NCBI RefSeq assembly: GCF_018531465.1
Contig: NZ_JAHDTF010000019.1
Coordinates: 62,001 to 126,000 of the forward strand
DNA length: 64,000 nt
Direction of reading: 5' to 3'
Source: Sphaerisporangium fuscum
GTDB taxonomy: Bacteria; Actinomycetota; Actinomycetes; Streptosporangiales; Streptosporangiaceae
How positions within the stretch are numbered: position 1 is the first letter of the stretch; each line of letters opens with the position of its first letter. The position numbers and the translations under genes are program-made. Positions 8,700 to 17,788 of this stretch are shown here, one piece after another. Below the pieces are notes generated by a model that was given only the letters and a program-made list of their open reading frames with translations, was not told the DNA's origin and ran no database searches.

Positions 8700-10352
8700 A
8701 TGGCTGGAGACGGGTCGGCGGAGTCCTCGGGCGTGCCGGGCTGGGGGACGATCCCGCGCATGCTGCGCGACCAGGCGGCGCACCATCCGGACGTGACGGT
8801 CGTCGTCGACGGCGACGTACGGCTGTCGCTCGCGGAGCTGCGCGCCCGGGCCGCGCTGGTCGCCAAGGGGCTGATGGCCCTCGGCGTCCGGCGCGGCGAC
8901 CGGGTCGCGATCTGGGGGCTGAACGACGCCGACTGGGCGGTGGGCGCCTACGGCGTCTGGGACGCCGGCGCGGTCATCGTCCCCCTGTCGTCCCGGTACA
9001 AGGGCATCGAGGCGGCCGGGCTGCTCGCCAGGACCGGCGTACGCGTCCTGATCACCGGCCGCAACCTGGACGGCTCCCCTCCGTTCGCGGACGTCCTGGC
9101 CGCGGAAGCGGGCCCCTCCACCGGCGCCCGGCCCTTCGCCGGGCTGCCCGAGCTGGCTCACGTGCTCGTGCCGGACGGCCTCGACCGGCCCGGCGCGCGG
9201 ACGTCGTCCGCCCTGCTCGCCGCCGGATCGAAGGTCACCGGCGCCGAGTCCGAGGAGCGGGCGCTGGCCGTACGGCCGGACGACCTGTGCGAGATCATGT
9301 CGACGTCCGGCACCACCGGGACGCCGAAGGGCGTCATGCTCGACCACGGCCAGATCGTGCGGGGCTACTGGGACTGGGCCGAGATCGTGACCCTGCGGGA
9401 GGGCGACCGCTACCCGGTGATCGCGCCGTTCGCGCACGGGTTCGGGCTGAACGCCGGCCTGGTCGCCGGCGTGATGCGGCGCGCCACGCTCATCCCCGTC
9501 AAGATCTTCACCCCCGACGGGCTGCGCGACCTCATCCAGCGGCGGCGCGTCACCGTCCTCGCCGGGGCGCCCACGCTCTTCCACCGCCTGCTGGACGAGG
9601 TGGACCTGTCCGGGCACCAGGTCCGCGTGGCGATCTGCGGCGCCGCCGCCGTACCGGCCGAGCTGGTCCGCCGGCTGCTCCGCGAGGGGGGACTGGAACG
9701 GGTGATCAACGCCTACGGCCTGATGGAGGGCACCGTCGTCTCGATGACCCGGGCGGGCGACCCGGTCGAGGTGATCGCCTCCAGCACGGGCCGGCCGGTG
9801 CCCGGCATCGAGGTGAAGATCGTCGACGACGACGGCGAGGAGGTGCCGACCGGCGGACGTGGCGAGATCCTCCAGCGCGGCTACGGCGTCATGCGCGGCT
9901 ACTGGGGCGAACCGGACAAGACGGCCGAGGTCGTGCGGGACGGCTGGCTGCACACCGGCGACATCGGCACGCTCGACGCCGACGGCAACCTCGCCGTGGT
10001 CGACCGCAAGAAGGAACTGTTCATCGTCAACGGCTTCAACGTCTCCCCCGCCGAGGTCGAGAGCCTGCTGCTGCGTCACCCCGGCCTCGCGCAGGCGGCC
10101 GTCGTCGGCGTCCCCGACGACCGTTCGGGCGAGGCGGGCCGGGCCTACGTCGTGCCCCGGCCTGGCGCGGCACCGGACGCGGCCGAGATCATAAACTGGG
10201 CACGAGGGAACATGTCGAACTACAAGGTCCCCCGCCAGGTGACCGTCGTCGACGCCCTGCCCGTGAACGCCAACGGGAAGATCGACAAGCGCCTGCTCCG
10301 CGCCCGCGCCGAAGAGGAGCGACCGGCGCGGCCGCCGGCGGGACCGGGGTAA
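8700..10352 (+). CDS. fadD3: FadD3-like HIP-CoA ligase (acyl-CoA synthetase)
   Basis: A 550-residue ANL-superfamily enzyme. Motifs: P-loop MSTSGTTGTPKGVMLDH (about residue 200), NAYGLMEGT, GWLHTGDIGTLDADG, VDRKKELFIVNGFNVSP and the C-terminal catalytic lysine in NANGKIDKRLL. FadD3 activates 3aα-H-4α(3'-propanoate)-7a-methylhexahydro-1,5-indanedione (HIP) with ATP and CoA, the first step of C/D-ring degradation. The assignment to FadD3 rather than another FadD rests on the KstR2-controlled operon and on resemblance to FadD3 in length and in the MSTSGTTG and NGKIDKR segments. ATG8700 has GGGAGG seven to ten bases upstream; 38 bases separate it from the preceding stop. Confidence 0.8.
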   Translation: MAGDGSAESSGVPGWGTIPRMLRDQAAHHPDVTVVVDGDVRLSLAELRARAALVAKGLMALGVRRGDRVAIWGLNDADWAVGAYGVWDAGAVIVPLSSRYKGIEAAGLLARTGVRVLITGRNLDGSPPFADVLAAEAGPSTGARPFAGLPELAHVLVPDGLDRPGARTSSALLAAGSKVTGAESEERALAVRPDDLCEIMSTSGTTGTPKGVMLDHGQIVRGYWDWAEIVTLREGDRYPVIAPFAHGFGLNAGLVAGVMRRATLIPVKIFTPDGLRDLIQRRRVTVLAGAPTLFHRLLDEVDLSGHQVRVAICGAAAVPAELVRRLLREGGLERVINAYGLMEGTVVSMTRAGDPVEVIASSTGRPVPGIEVKIVDDDGEEVPTGGRGEILQRGYGVMRGYWGEPDKTAEVVRDGWLHTGDIGTLDADGNLAVVDRKKELFIVNGFNVSPAEVESLLLRHPGLAQAAVVGVPDDRSGEAGRAYVVPRPGAAPDAAEIINWARGNMSNYKVPRQVTVVDALPVNANGKIDKRLLRARAEEERPARPPAGPG

Positions 10353-10466
10353 CGGAAGCGGATTATCTCGATCACCTCGGCGCGCGAGCCTGGCCGGGAG
10401 ACCCGTCGTCCGCGACAATCTGCTCCATGACACCGTGGGGCCGATGAGTCCCGCTAAGGAGGCCGC

Positions 10467-11786
10467 ATGTCGCTCCGCGTGGCGATCGTGGGATCCGGGC
10501 CCGCCGGCATCTACACGGCCGAAGCACTGACGAAGCAGGCGGGCGAGCAGGTCGAGATCGACGTCCTCGACCGCCTTCCCACGCCGTACGGGCTGGTCAG
10601 GTACGGCGTCGCGCCCGACCACACCTCCATCAAGTCGATCGCGGGCTACCTGCGGCGCGTGCTCGAACTGCCGTCGGTGAGGTTCCTCGGCGGGGTCGAG
10701 CTGGGCGGCGAGATCTCCGTGGACGACCTGACCGCCTGCTACGACGCGGTGGTGTACTGCACCGGGGCGATGGTCGACCGGCACCTCGGCATCCCCGGCG
10801 AGGACCTCCCCGGCAGCGTGGCCGCCACCGACTTCGTCAACTGGTACTGCGGCCATCCCGACATGCCGCCCGACACCTTCTCGCTCGACAGCACCGAAGT
10901 GGCCGTGATCGGCGTCGGCAACGTCGCCGTCGACGTCGTCCGCGTCCTGGCCAAGACGGCCGACGAGCTGCGGTCGACCGACGTGCCGCAGGAGGTGCTC
11001 GACCGGCTCGCCAAGAGCCAGGTGACCGGCATCCACATGATCGGCAGGCGGGGTCCCGAGCACGCCAAGTTCACTTTGAAGGAGCTGAGGGAGCTCGGCG
11101 AGCTCGCCAACTGCGACGTGTCCGTCCGCCCCGAGGAGGCCGGCAGCGGCGAGGTCGGCGAGCTGTCGCGGCAGATCCGGGGCAACGTCGAGGTGCTGAG
11201 GTCGTGGTCGGCACGCGAGGCGAAGGGCCGTCCGCGGCGCCTTTCGGTGCGGTTCTGGCTGCGTCCGGTGGAGATCCTGGGATCCTCGCGGGTGGAGGGG
11301 CTGCGGCTGGAGCGCACGCGGCTGGCCGACGGGCGCGTGGTCGGCACCGGGGAGTACGAGACCCTCCCGGTCGGCATGGTGCTGCGCTCGGTGGGCTACC
11401 AGAGCGTGCCGCTGCCGGGGGTGCCGTTCGACGGCGCGACGATGACCGTGCCGAACACCGCCGGGCGGGTGTCGGAGGGGCAGTACGTCGCGGGCTGGCT
11501 CAAGCGGGGGCCGACCGGCGTGATCGGCACCAACAAGTCCGACGCCGCCGAGACCGTCCGCACGCTCCTGGCCGACCTCGCCTCCCGGCCGGACCGCAGC
11601 GCCCCGCCGTCGCGGCTGGACGACCTGCTGGCCGCGCGCGGCGTGCGCCCGGTGACGTACGCCGACTGGCTCTCGATCGAGGCCGCCGAGGCCGCCCTGG
11701 CCGCCTCCCTGGGGCGGGGGGAGCACGTCAAGCTGGTGGGCCGCCAGGCCATGTTCGCGGCCTTCGGACGGGCGCCGGCGAGCTGA
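10467..11786 (+). CDS. fprA: Ferredoxin--NADP+ reductase (FprA type)
   Basis: A 439-residue FAD/NADPH protein of the adrenodoxin-reductase family. It has VAIVGSGPAGIYTAEAL for FAD, RLPTPYGLVRYGVAPDH, the NADP motif VIGVGNVAVDVVRVLAK, MIGRRGPEHAKFTLKELREL, and the C-terminal GWLKRGPTGVIGTNKSDA. These enzymes pass electrons from NADPH to ferredoxins that serve P450s and Rieske oxygenases. AAGGAGG lies just before the ATG. It follows fadD3 by 114 bases without an evident KstR2-type operator, so regulon membership is not claimed, although read-through from fadD3 is possible. Confidence 0.92.
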   Translation: MSLRVAIVGSGPAGIYTAEALTKQAGEQVEIDVLDRLPTPYGLVRYGVAPDHTSIKSIAGYLRRVLELPSVRFLGGVELGGEISVDDLTACYDAVVYCTGAMVDRHLGIPGEDLPGSVAATDFVNWYCGHPDMPPDTFSLDSTEVAVIGVGNVAVDVVRVLAKTADELRSTDVPQEVLDRLAKSQVTGIHMIGRRGPEHAKFTLKELRELGELANCDVSVRPEEAGSGEVGELSRQIRGNVEVLRSWSAREAKGRPRRLSVRFWLRPVEILGSSRVEGLRLERTRLADGRVVGTGEYETLPVGMVLRSVGYQSVPLPGVPFDGATMTVPNTAGRVSEGQYVAGWLKRGPTGVIGTNKSDAAETVRTLLADLASRPDRSAPPSRLDDLLAARGVRPVTYADWLSIEAAEAALAASLGRGEHVKLVGRQAMFAAFGRAPAS

Positions 11787-11909
11787 TCGCCGCCGCGTTT
11801 CCGGGGCGGATGCTGGGAAGGACTACCTCGAGACGGGACAAGTCGGGGGGCTTCCCATGACCATGCACGCATACCTGCACGTCCTTCGAGCCGCCGGAGG
11901 AGCGAGGTC

Positions 11910-13643
11910 ATGACTTCGGTGGCCGAGCAGTTCGTCCAGGTCCTGCGGCAGGCCGGCGTCCGGCGGGTCTACGGCGTGGTGGGCGACAGCCTCAACCCGA
12001 TCGTCGACGCGATCCGCCGGGCCGAGGACGTCGACTGGGTGCACGTCCGCAACGAGGAGGCGGGGGCGTTCGCCGCCGCCGCGGAGGCCCAGCTGACGGG
12101 ACGGCTCGCCGTCTGCGCCGGCAGCTGCGGGCCCGGCAACACCCACCTGCTCCAGGGGCTGTACGACGCGCACCGCACGGGCGCCCCGGTGCTCGCCCTC
12201 GCCTCCCACATCCCCTCGCCGGAGATCGGCACCGGCTTCTTCCAGGAGACGCACCCGGAGCGGGTCTTCGTCGACTGCAGCGGCTACTGCGAGATGATCA
12301 GCCGGCCCGCGCAGATGCCCAGGGTGCTGCGCACCGCCATCCAGCACGCCGAGGGGGAGGGCGGGGTCGCGGTGATCGTGCTGCCCGGCGACGTGGCCGG
12401 CGAGGAGGCCGTCAACCCGACCGGCGAGAGCATGCTGCTGCCGGAGAAGGGCGCCGTGGTCCCTCCGCCGTCGCAGGTCGAGGCGCTGGCGTCCGCCCTG
12501 GACACCGCGCGCACGGTGACGCTGTTCTGCGGCGCGGGCTGCCAGGACGCCCACGGCGAGGTCATGACGCTGGCCGGGAAGGTGCTCTCGCCGGTCGGGC
12601 ACAGCCTGCGCGGCAAGGAGTGGATCCAGTACGACAACCCGTTCGACGTCGGGATGAACGGCCTTCTGGGGTACGGCGCCTGCTACGACGCGCTGCATGA
12701 GGCCGAGCTGGTCGTGCTGCTGGGCACCGACTTCCCCTACGACCGGTTCCTCCCCCGCGCCCACACCGCTCAGGTGGACCACGACGCCGTCAAGCTGGGA
12801 CGGCGCACCCCGCTGGACGTCGCCGTGCACGGGGACGTCCGCGAGACGCTGCGCGCCGTCCTTCCGCTGGTGAGGCAGAAGACCGACAGGTCGTTCCTGG
12901 AGCGGATGCTGCGCGAGCACGCCCGCAGCCTCGAACGCGTCGTGGACGCCTACACCAGGAACGTCGAGCACCACACCCCGATCCACCCGGAGTACGCCAC
13001 GGCCGTCCTGGACGACCTCGCCGCCGACGACGCGATCTTCACCGTCGACACCGGCATGTGCAACGTCTGGGCCGCCCGCTACCTGACGCCGAACGGCAGG
13101 CGGCGGGTCATCGGCTCGTTCCTGCACGGGAGCATGGCCAACGCGCTGCCCCACGCGATCGGGGCGCAGCTCGCCCATCCCGGGCGGCAGGTCATCTCGA
13201 TGTCGGGCGACGGCGGGCTGGCCATGCTGCTGGGCGAGCTGCTGACCGTACGGCTGCACCGGCTGCCCGTGAAGATCATCGTGTACGACAACTCGTCGCT
13301 CGGCATGGTGAAGCTCGAGATGCTGGTCGAAGGGTTCCCCGACTACCAGACCGACCACGAGCCGGTCGACTACGCCGCGATCGCCTCGGCGGCCGGCATC
13401 CCGTCGCTGCGGATCGAGAAGCCCACCGAGATCCGCGACGGCCTCGCCCAGGCGCTGGCGTCGTCCGGCCCGTTCCTGGTCGACATGGTCACCGACCCGA
13501 ACGTCGTCGCCATGCCGCCGCGCCTCACGCCGGCCCAGATCAAGGGCTTCGCCCTCGCCGCGGGCAAGATCGTGGTCAGCGGCGGCGTCGGCAAGATGGT
13601 CGACATGGCCCGCGCCAACCTCCGCAACATCCCCCGGCCGTAG
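11910..13643 (+). CDS. Thiamine-diphosphate enzyme, pyruvate dehydrogenase/oxidase (PoxB) type
   Basis: A 577-residue three-domain ThDP enzyme. The N-terminal Pyr domain has VYGVVGDSLNPIVDAI and the catalytic glutamate in HVRNEEAGAFAAAAE; the C-terminal PP domain has the ThDP motif SMSGDGGLAMLLGELLT ending in VYDNSSLGMVK. The closest family is the PoxB-like pyruvate:quinone dehydrogenases, which convert pyruvate to acetate and CO2 at the membrane; acetolactate synthase relatives are less likely because GDSLNPIVDAIR is typical of PoxB. It ends with a stop directly abutting the stop of the convergent gene at 13644, with no terminator between them. Confidence 0.85.
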   Translation: MTSVAEQFVQVLRQAGVRRVYGVVGDSLNPIVDAIRRAEDVDWVHVRNEEAGAFAAAAEAQLTGRLAVCAGSCGPGNTHLLQGLYDAHRTGAPVLALASHIPSPEIGTGFFQETHPERVFVDCSGYCEMISRPAQMPRVLRTAIQHAEGEGGVAVIVLPGDVAGEEAVNPTGESMLLPEKGAVVPPPSQVEALASALDTARTVTLFCGAGCQDAHGEVMTLAGKVLSPVGHSLRGKEWIQYDNPFDVGMNGLLGYGACYDALHEAELVVLLGTDFPYDRFLPRAHTAQVDHDAVKLGRRTPLDVAVHGDVRETLRAVLPLVRQKTDRSFLERMLREHARSLERVVDAYTRNVEHHTPIHPEYATAVLDDLAADDAIFTVDTGMCNVWAARYLTPNGRRRVIGSFLHGSMANALPHAIGAQLAHPGRQVISMSGDGGLAMLLGELLTVRLHRLPVKIIVYDNSSLGMVKLEMLVEGFPDYQTDHEPVDYAAIASAAGIPSLRIEKPTEIRDGLAQALASSGPFLVDMVTDPNVVAMPPRLTPAQIKGFALAAGKIVVSGGVGKMVDMARANLRNIPRP

Positions 13644-14831
13644 TCACTCCTCGGTGCCGCCGAGAGCGAGCGTGGCGCGGTGGAGGGCGGTGACGAGGGT
13701 CTTGATGGTGGCGGGCTCGTCCATGACCCCGCCGTCGGCGTCGCGGCCGGCCTCCCAGGCGCGCACCCGGGCCGCGTAGGCGTCCCGGGCGGCCAGGTGG
13801 AAGGCGTAGACGGCGGCGTACCGGGACACGAGGTGCGAGGGGTGCATGTCCCAGCCTTGGTGGAAGCCGTGGCGCAGGGAGTGGCGCACCATGCCCGCGT
13901 GCGCCCGCCACAGCGCGTGCACATCCTCGGTGGAGCCGGACGCGGGCGAGGCGGCGAGCGAGCCGTCCGAGAGCTCCACGCCGGTGCCCGCGAGCGCCAC
14001 GCGCGTCGCCTCTCGGGCGTGGTCGCACACCGGATGGTCCAGCCGCTGCTCGCCGGGGGGAAGCCCGCAGGCGGCGGTGTAGTCGAAGACGCCGAAGTGG
14101 GCGGCGGCGAGGCGCCCGTCCAGGGACGGCACCAGGTCGGGCGAGCGCTGGAGGAACATCACCGTCTGCGGCGCCTCGACCTGCATCTCGAAGCGCAGCG
14201 TCCCGGCGGCCAGGCCCAGGCCCTCCTCCAGCCGGGCGAGGAAGGAGGCGAACCGCCCGAGGTAGGCCTCCATCAGCACCTTGGGAAAGGTCACCCTGAA
14301 GCCGCCGGGCAGCGTGCCCGCCCGGTGCGTCACCCCCGTCAGGAACGCGTCCAGCGTGCGGAGGCTGCGCGCCGGATCACCGTCCGCGAAGGACTTGACC
14401 CGCAGGCCCCAGCGGCGCGGCAGCGTCCCCTCGGCGTGCATGGCGGCGACGGCCTCCGCCGCGGCCTCGGCGTGGGCGTCCTCCTCGGCGGCGGGACGGG
14501 TGCCGTACCCGTCCTCGAAGTCGATCCTGAGGTCCTCCACGGGCTCGCGGGCCAGCTTGCGCGCCACCCGGGCGCGTACGTCCGCCGCGTGACCGGCCGG
14601 GAGGGAGCCGAGGACGGCCTCCAGGTCGTCGTCGGAGCGCAGGTGGCCGGAGGCGAGGTCGAGCGCCGCCTCGCCCCAGGAGCGCACCGTGAGCCGGTCG
14701 AAGCGGTCGGCGGGCACGTACACCGTCTGCACCGGTTGCCAGGCGGCCGGGGGGCCTGGGTATCGCCTGGCCTGCTCGGCGAGCACCTCGCCCATCCCGG
14801 GCACGTCGTGGTCACCGAACGTGAGGCGCAT
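13644..14831 (-). CDS. HpcH/HpaI aldolase-superfamily protein (DUF6986-like)
   Basis: A 395-residue protein related to the citrate-lyase beta / HpcH aldolase fold. It shows VQTVYVPADRF near the N-terminus, the acidic motif LRIDFEDGYG, FEMQVEAPQTVM (substrate/metal glutamate region) and HFGVFDYTAACGL. Family members bind Mg2+ and cleave or form C-C bonds next to carboxylates or CoA esters, but this actinobacterial subgroup has no established substrate to my knowledge. It lies one base after the cutC-like gene on the same strand, so the two form an operon read leftwards from 15513. Confidence 0.75.
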   Translation of the reverse strand: MRLTFGDHDVPGMGEVLAEQARRYPGPPAAWQPVQTVYVPADRFDRLTVRSWGEAALDLASGHLRSDDDLEAVLGSLPAGHAADVRARVARKLAREPVEDLRIDFEDGYGTRPAAEEDAHAEAAAEAVAAMHAEGTLPRRWGLRVKSFADGDPARSLRTLDAFLTGVTHRAGTLPGGFRVTFPKVLMEAYLGRFASFLARLEEGLGLAAGTLRFEMQVEAPQTVMFLQRSPDLVPSLDGRLAAAHFGVFDYTAACGLPPGEQRLDHPVCDHAREATRVALAGTGVELSDGSLAASPASGSTEDVHALWRAHAGMVRHSLRHGFHQGWDMHPSHLVSRYAAVYAFHLAARDAYAARVRAWEAGRDADGGVMDEPATIKTLVTALHRATLALGGTEE

Positions 14832-14832
14832 G

Positions 14833-15513
14833 TCAGATCGTGTCCACCAGCTCGCGCCAGCGCCGCACCCGTTCGGCGTCCACCGGGTGGGACCACGACT
14901 CGCGGACGGCCCCGCCGACGTGGAAGGCCCGTACGCCGTAGTCGAGCAGCGGGGGGACCAACTGCGCCCGCAGCCCGCCGCCGGCGAGGATCAGCGGCGC
15001 GTCGCCCGCCTCGGCGCGCGAGCGCAGCACCGGCAGCCCCGCCGCGATGCCCGACGGCTCGCCGGAGGTGAGCACGGTGGCGAGGTTCGGCAGGAGCCGT
15101 ACGGCGCGCCAGCTCGCCTGGACGTCGGCGGCGTTGTCGACGGCGCGGTGGAACGTCCAGGGCAGGGGCGTGACCGCGTGGATGAGGGCCTCGGTCGCCA
15201 GGAGGTCGACGGCCCCCTGCTCGTCGAGGAAGCCGAACACGAAACCGGCGGCTCCGGCGTCCGCCAGTTCCCGTGCGGCCCGCTCCAGGCCTCGCAGTTC
15301 CTCGGGGGTCACGGTGAAGCCGGCGTTCGACCGGAGCATCACCATTTGCGGCAGCGCGGACTGCTTGGCGATCGCCTCGACGGTCTCCGGGGCGGGGGTC
15401 AGCCCGCCGACGGACATGTCGGCCACGATCTCCAGGCGGTCCGCGCCGCCCTCCTCTGCGGCCACGGCGTCGCGCACATCCAGCGCGATCACCTCGAGCA
15501 GCGATCCGGTCAT
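14833..15513 (-). CDS. cutC: CutC family protein
   Basis: A 226-residue TIM-barrel protein of the CutC family: LLEVIALDVRDAVAAEEGGADRLEI, GGLTPAPETVEAIAK, VMLRSNAGF, WTFHRAVDNAAD and VLTSGEPSG are the recognisable blocks. CutC was named for copper homeostasis in E. coli, but that role is disputed and the enzymatic activity is unclear. It is the promoter-proximal gene of a two-gene operon with the aldolase-like gene at 13644. Confidence 0.88.
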   Translation of the reverse strand: MTGSLLEVIALDVRDAVAAEEGGADRLEIVADMSVGGLTPAPETVEAIAKQSALPQMVMLRSNAGFTVTPEELRGLERAARELADAGAAGFVFGFLDEQGAVDLLATEALIHAVTPLPWTFHRAVDNAADVQASWRAVRLLPNLATVLTSGEPSGIAAGLPVLRSRAEAGDAPLILAGGGLRAQLVPPLLDYGVRAFHVGGAVRESWSHPVDAERVRRWRELVDTI

Positions 15514-15643
15514 GGGTCCAGAGGTTATCGGACCCTCCTGTCCTGAGTTGGACCGCTACCACCCACAGGCCCTCACCTGTCCGGGGTTGGACGGCTAGCG
15601 CCTGATCTCACCCGGCATGCGAGGGGGCCGCTTCCGCCGCAAA

Positions 15644-16252
15644 TCACCTGGTGTGGGCGTGCGAGGGCACTCGCCTGCGCGCCCGGGGGACGGCCGGGGA
15701 CGCCAGGCCGGCGGTCCGCTGGAACAGCGCGCCCGAGGCCCGGTGCGGGAGGTCCACCGTGCGGACGTGCTGGAAGCCGATCGTGCGGTAGTAGCTCTGC
15801 AGGCCGGGGTTGTCCTTGGAGCAGTCCAGGCGCAGCCACCGCCGTCCGGACGCCGCCACGCGCAGGTTCGCCCAGTCGAGCAGCGTCTCCCCCAGCCCTC
15901 GGCCCGCGAAAGCCCGCTTGACGGCCAGCTTGTGGACGTACAGGGCCGCCTCGGGGTGGTCACCGCGCCGCCAGAACTCGGGGTCGGCGTGCTCGTCCAG
16001 CGTCAGGGTGGCCGCCGGAGCGGAGCCTTCCTCCCCGGCCTGCGACTCGTCGTCCAGGACGTACAGGTTGCCCTCGGCGATCAGCGGCTCGATGCGGGAG
16101 GCGGGGAAGCCGCCGGCCGGCCACTGCCGGATGCCCCGGCCGTTGAGCCAGGCCGCGGTCTCCGCCAGCAGGGTGAGGACGCCCGGGAGATCATCGAGGG
16201 TGGCGTTGCGGAGGGTGAGGGATGTGGCCTGGTGGAGGGTGTCGGAGGACAT
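15644..16252 (-). CDS. GNAT-family N-acetyltransferase
   Basis: A 202-residue acetyltransferase. Motif A of the GNAT fold is seen in LYVHKLAVKRAFAGRGLGETLL (beta4 then the Q/RxxGxG/A loop RAFAGRGLG), followed by LRLDCSKDNPGLQSYYRTIGFQHV, the usual motif B with the Tyr-containing loop. The last 25 residues are basic and may be disordered. The ATG at 16252 is chosen because an upstream in-frame start (16306) would add a low-complexity leader and overlap a strong hairpin. Substrate unknown. Confidence 0.83.
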   Translation of the reverse strand: MSSDTLHQATSLTLRNATLDDLPGVLTLLAETAAWLNGRGIRQWPAGGFPASRIEPLIAEGNLYVLDDESQAGEEGSAPAATLTLDEHADPEFWRRGDHPEAALYVHKLAVKRAFAGRGLGETLLDWANLRVAASGRRWLRLDCSKDNPGLQSYYRTIGFQHVRTVDLPHRASGALFQRTAGLASPAVPRARRRVPSHAHTR

Positions 16253-16543
16253 GAGGGATCCTTTCGTCGCCGTTGGTAGCGCCGCGGGCACGGTAGGTGC
16301 CCGCAAGGGAGCGCACGGCCTTCCCAGTGAAGGCCGCTGTCAACGGCGTCCGCCGCCCGCCTGCTGCCCGATCTCTCTCCACACGGCCTGGACCTCGGTG
16401 CTCCATCCCCCTGAACTGCGCGAAAGCGCCGTAACCGCTCCCCGTCCTCCCGACCGCGGGCGCCGACAGAAGAGCCGTCGACAGGCGGACAGGCCGAGAC
16501 CGCCCCTTGCCGTCGGGCAGTGGGCGGTGGATGGGGTTCTCGG
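16253..16543. other. 291-base gap with two hairpins upstream of the GNAT gene
   Basis: There is no convincing gene here. Two inverted repeats stand out: GCGGGCAC at 16284-16291 with GTGCCCGC at 16297-16304, and CGGCCTT at 16316-16322 with AAGGCCG at 16330-16336. Both would lie in the 5' leader of the GNAT gene. I see no T-box or other known riboswitch core. The rest, up to the stop of the GntR gene at 16544, shows nothing recognisable. Confidence 0.4.
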
Positions 16544-17293
16544 TCAGGTGACCTTGAGCTCGTACCTGATCAGATGCTTGTCGGCGGGGAGGACCGACAC
16601 CGCGACGCGGACCGGAGTGTCCTCGCGGTCGTAGCCGACGCGGACGTACACCACGACGGGGGTGCCGGGTTCGAGCTGCAGGCGCGACGACTCCTCAGGA
16701 GTCGGCATGCGCGCCGAGATGTCGTCGATCACCCGGACCTGCCGGTGCCCCAGCTCCTCCAGCACGCGGTTGGCCCCCCGCGTGATGTCCCCCGGCCGGG
16801 CGATCTCGGAGTCGTGGACGAGGGTGAACGGGAAGTAGGAGTCGTTGGTGTTGTACGGCTGGTCGTCGACGTAGCGGAGCCGGCGCCGCACCACGGCGAC
16901 GGCGTTCTCCTCCAGCTCCAGCCGTGCCGCGATCTCCTCCGGCGGCTCCACGATGGAGACCTGGATCTCCTGGCCGGGCTTGCGGCCCTCCTTGCTGACG
17001 GCCTCGGCGAAGGCCTCCCGGCGCAGCACGCCGGGCGCGACGTTCAGCTCGTCCTGGGGGCGCATGAGCAGTGCCCGGCGGTCGCGGACGAAGCTGCCGC
17101 GCCGGCGCATCCGGGTGATCAGGCCTTCGTTCTCCAGCTCGGCCAGCGCGAGGCGAACCGTGTTCCGGCTGACCTCATGGCTGTCCATGAGGTCCATCTC
17201 GGTGGGCAGCTGAGCGCCCGGCCCGAGCTCACCTGAATAGATGGCCTTGCGCAGCTCGCCGGCCACCTGCTGATACAGCGTCGACCGTGCCAA
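16544..17293 (-). CDS. GntR-family regulator (HutC/UTRA subfamily)
   Basis: A 249-residue regulator. The N-terminal winged helix (about 5-70) contains LYQQVAGELRKAIYSGEL, LPTEMDLMDSHEVSRNTVRLALAELENEGLI and a basic wing RMRRRGSFVRD. The C-terminal UTRA ligand domain (about 85-245) includes VVRRRLRYVDDQPY, NDSYFPFTLV and VYVRVGYDREDTPVRVAV. It is divergent from the small gene at 17444, and the shared spacer carries two inverted copies of TTTGTACC that are its likely operators. The effector cannot be deduced. Confidence 0.88.
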   Translation of the reverse strand: MARSTLYQQVAGELRKAIYSGELGPGAQLPTEMDLMDSHEVSRNTVRLALAELENEGLITRMRRRGSFVRDRRALLMRPQDELNVAPGVLRREAFAEAVSKEGRKPGQEIQVSIVEPPEEIAARLELEENAVAVVRRRLRYVDDQPYNTNDSYFPFTLVHDSEIARPGDITRGANRVLEELGHRQVRVIDDISARMPTPEESSRLQLEPGTPVVVYVRVGYDREDTPVRVAVSVLPADKHLIRYELKVT

Positions 17294-17315
17294 ATCTCAC
17301 CTACGGTTGCGTCCT

Positions 17316-17409
17316 TTTGTACCTACGAATCTAGACGATCTCGATCTGACAGCAAACAACCCCTTGACCCAAGCGTCCCCAGCCCGCATTATCCAAACGT
17401 TGGTACAAA
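17316..17409. promoter_or_regulatory. Divergent promoter with inverted TTTGTACC sites
   Basis: TTTGTACC (17316-17323) and its exact reverse complement GGTACAAA (17402-17409) flank a spacer holding a rightward promoter: TTGACC (17364-17369), 17 bases, CATTAT (17387-17392). Initiation near 17399 would place the right-hand site at about +3 to +10. The arrangement suits autoregulation by the GntR protein and repression of the gene at 17444. Confidence 0.5.
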
Positions 17410-17443
17410 TCCATCAAAGAGCCGGGCGAGGGGGTGAGGGACT

Positions 17444-17788
17444 GTGCTGGCGGTTCGAGCGGGCACGCCGTACCTGCCCTGGCACGATCCTCGCGAGGCG
17501 ACGCGTCTACTGCGCTACGCGTTGCAGCAAGAGGGGTTCACTCACACCTACCAGAGCAGCGGAATCGGCATGTCCGTGCTCTCGGTGACCACCGAGCTGA
17601 CGGTCTGGTGCAAGAAGGGGTCGTTCGTCTGGAACGAGGACGGTCTCACCGTCACGCATCCGGCGGCCGATCCCATGGGCGCCGCCCAGCTCGTCAAGCG
17701 CCATCTCAGAAGGCCGACCGGGGAGCGCTCCAGGGATTCCTGGGCGAGCGGCCCCGGCGAAGGGCCTCCCACCGACTCCGTGCGATAA
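17444..17788 (+). CDS. Small hypothetical protein next to GntR
   Basis: A 114-residue protein starting at GTG17444, with GA-rich ribosome-site candidates just upstream and a good promoter 45-80 bases before it. The first 85 residues look folded (PREATRLLRYALQQEGFTHTY, VTTELTVWCKKGSFVWNEDG, PMGAAQLVKRHLRR); the last 25 are polar and glycine/proline-rich. No catalytic motif or membrane segment is seen. Its placement opposite a GntR regulator with shared operator-like repeats argues that it is a real gene. Function unknown. Confidence 0.65.
   Translation: MLAVRAGTPYLPWHDPREATRLLRYALQQEGFTHTYQSSGIGMSVLSVTTELTVWCKKGSFVWNEDGLTVTHPAADPMGAAQLVKRHLRRPTGERSRDSWASGPGEGPPTDSVR

Noticed and set aside
10353..10466. 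KstR2-type operator before fprA
   Set aside because: No CAAG-NN-CTTG-like symmetry in the spacer; fprA is therefore not counted in the regulon.
8625..11726. A 1033-codon minus-strand frame antisense to fadD3 and fprA
   Set aside because: Composition of a shadow frame, and both + strand genes have full motif sets.
16253..16340. Possible T-box or riboswitch before the GNAT gene
   Set aside because: Two hairpins are present, but neither the T-box antiterminator sequence nor any known aptamer core could be seen.
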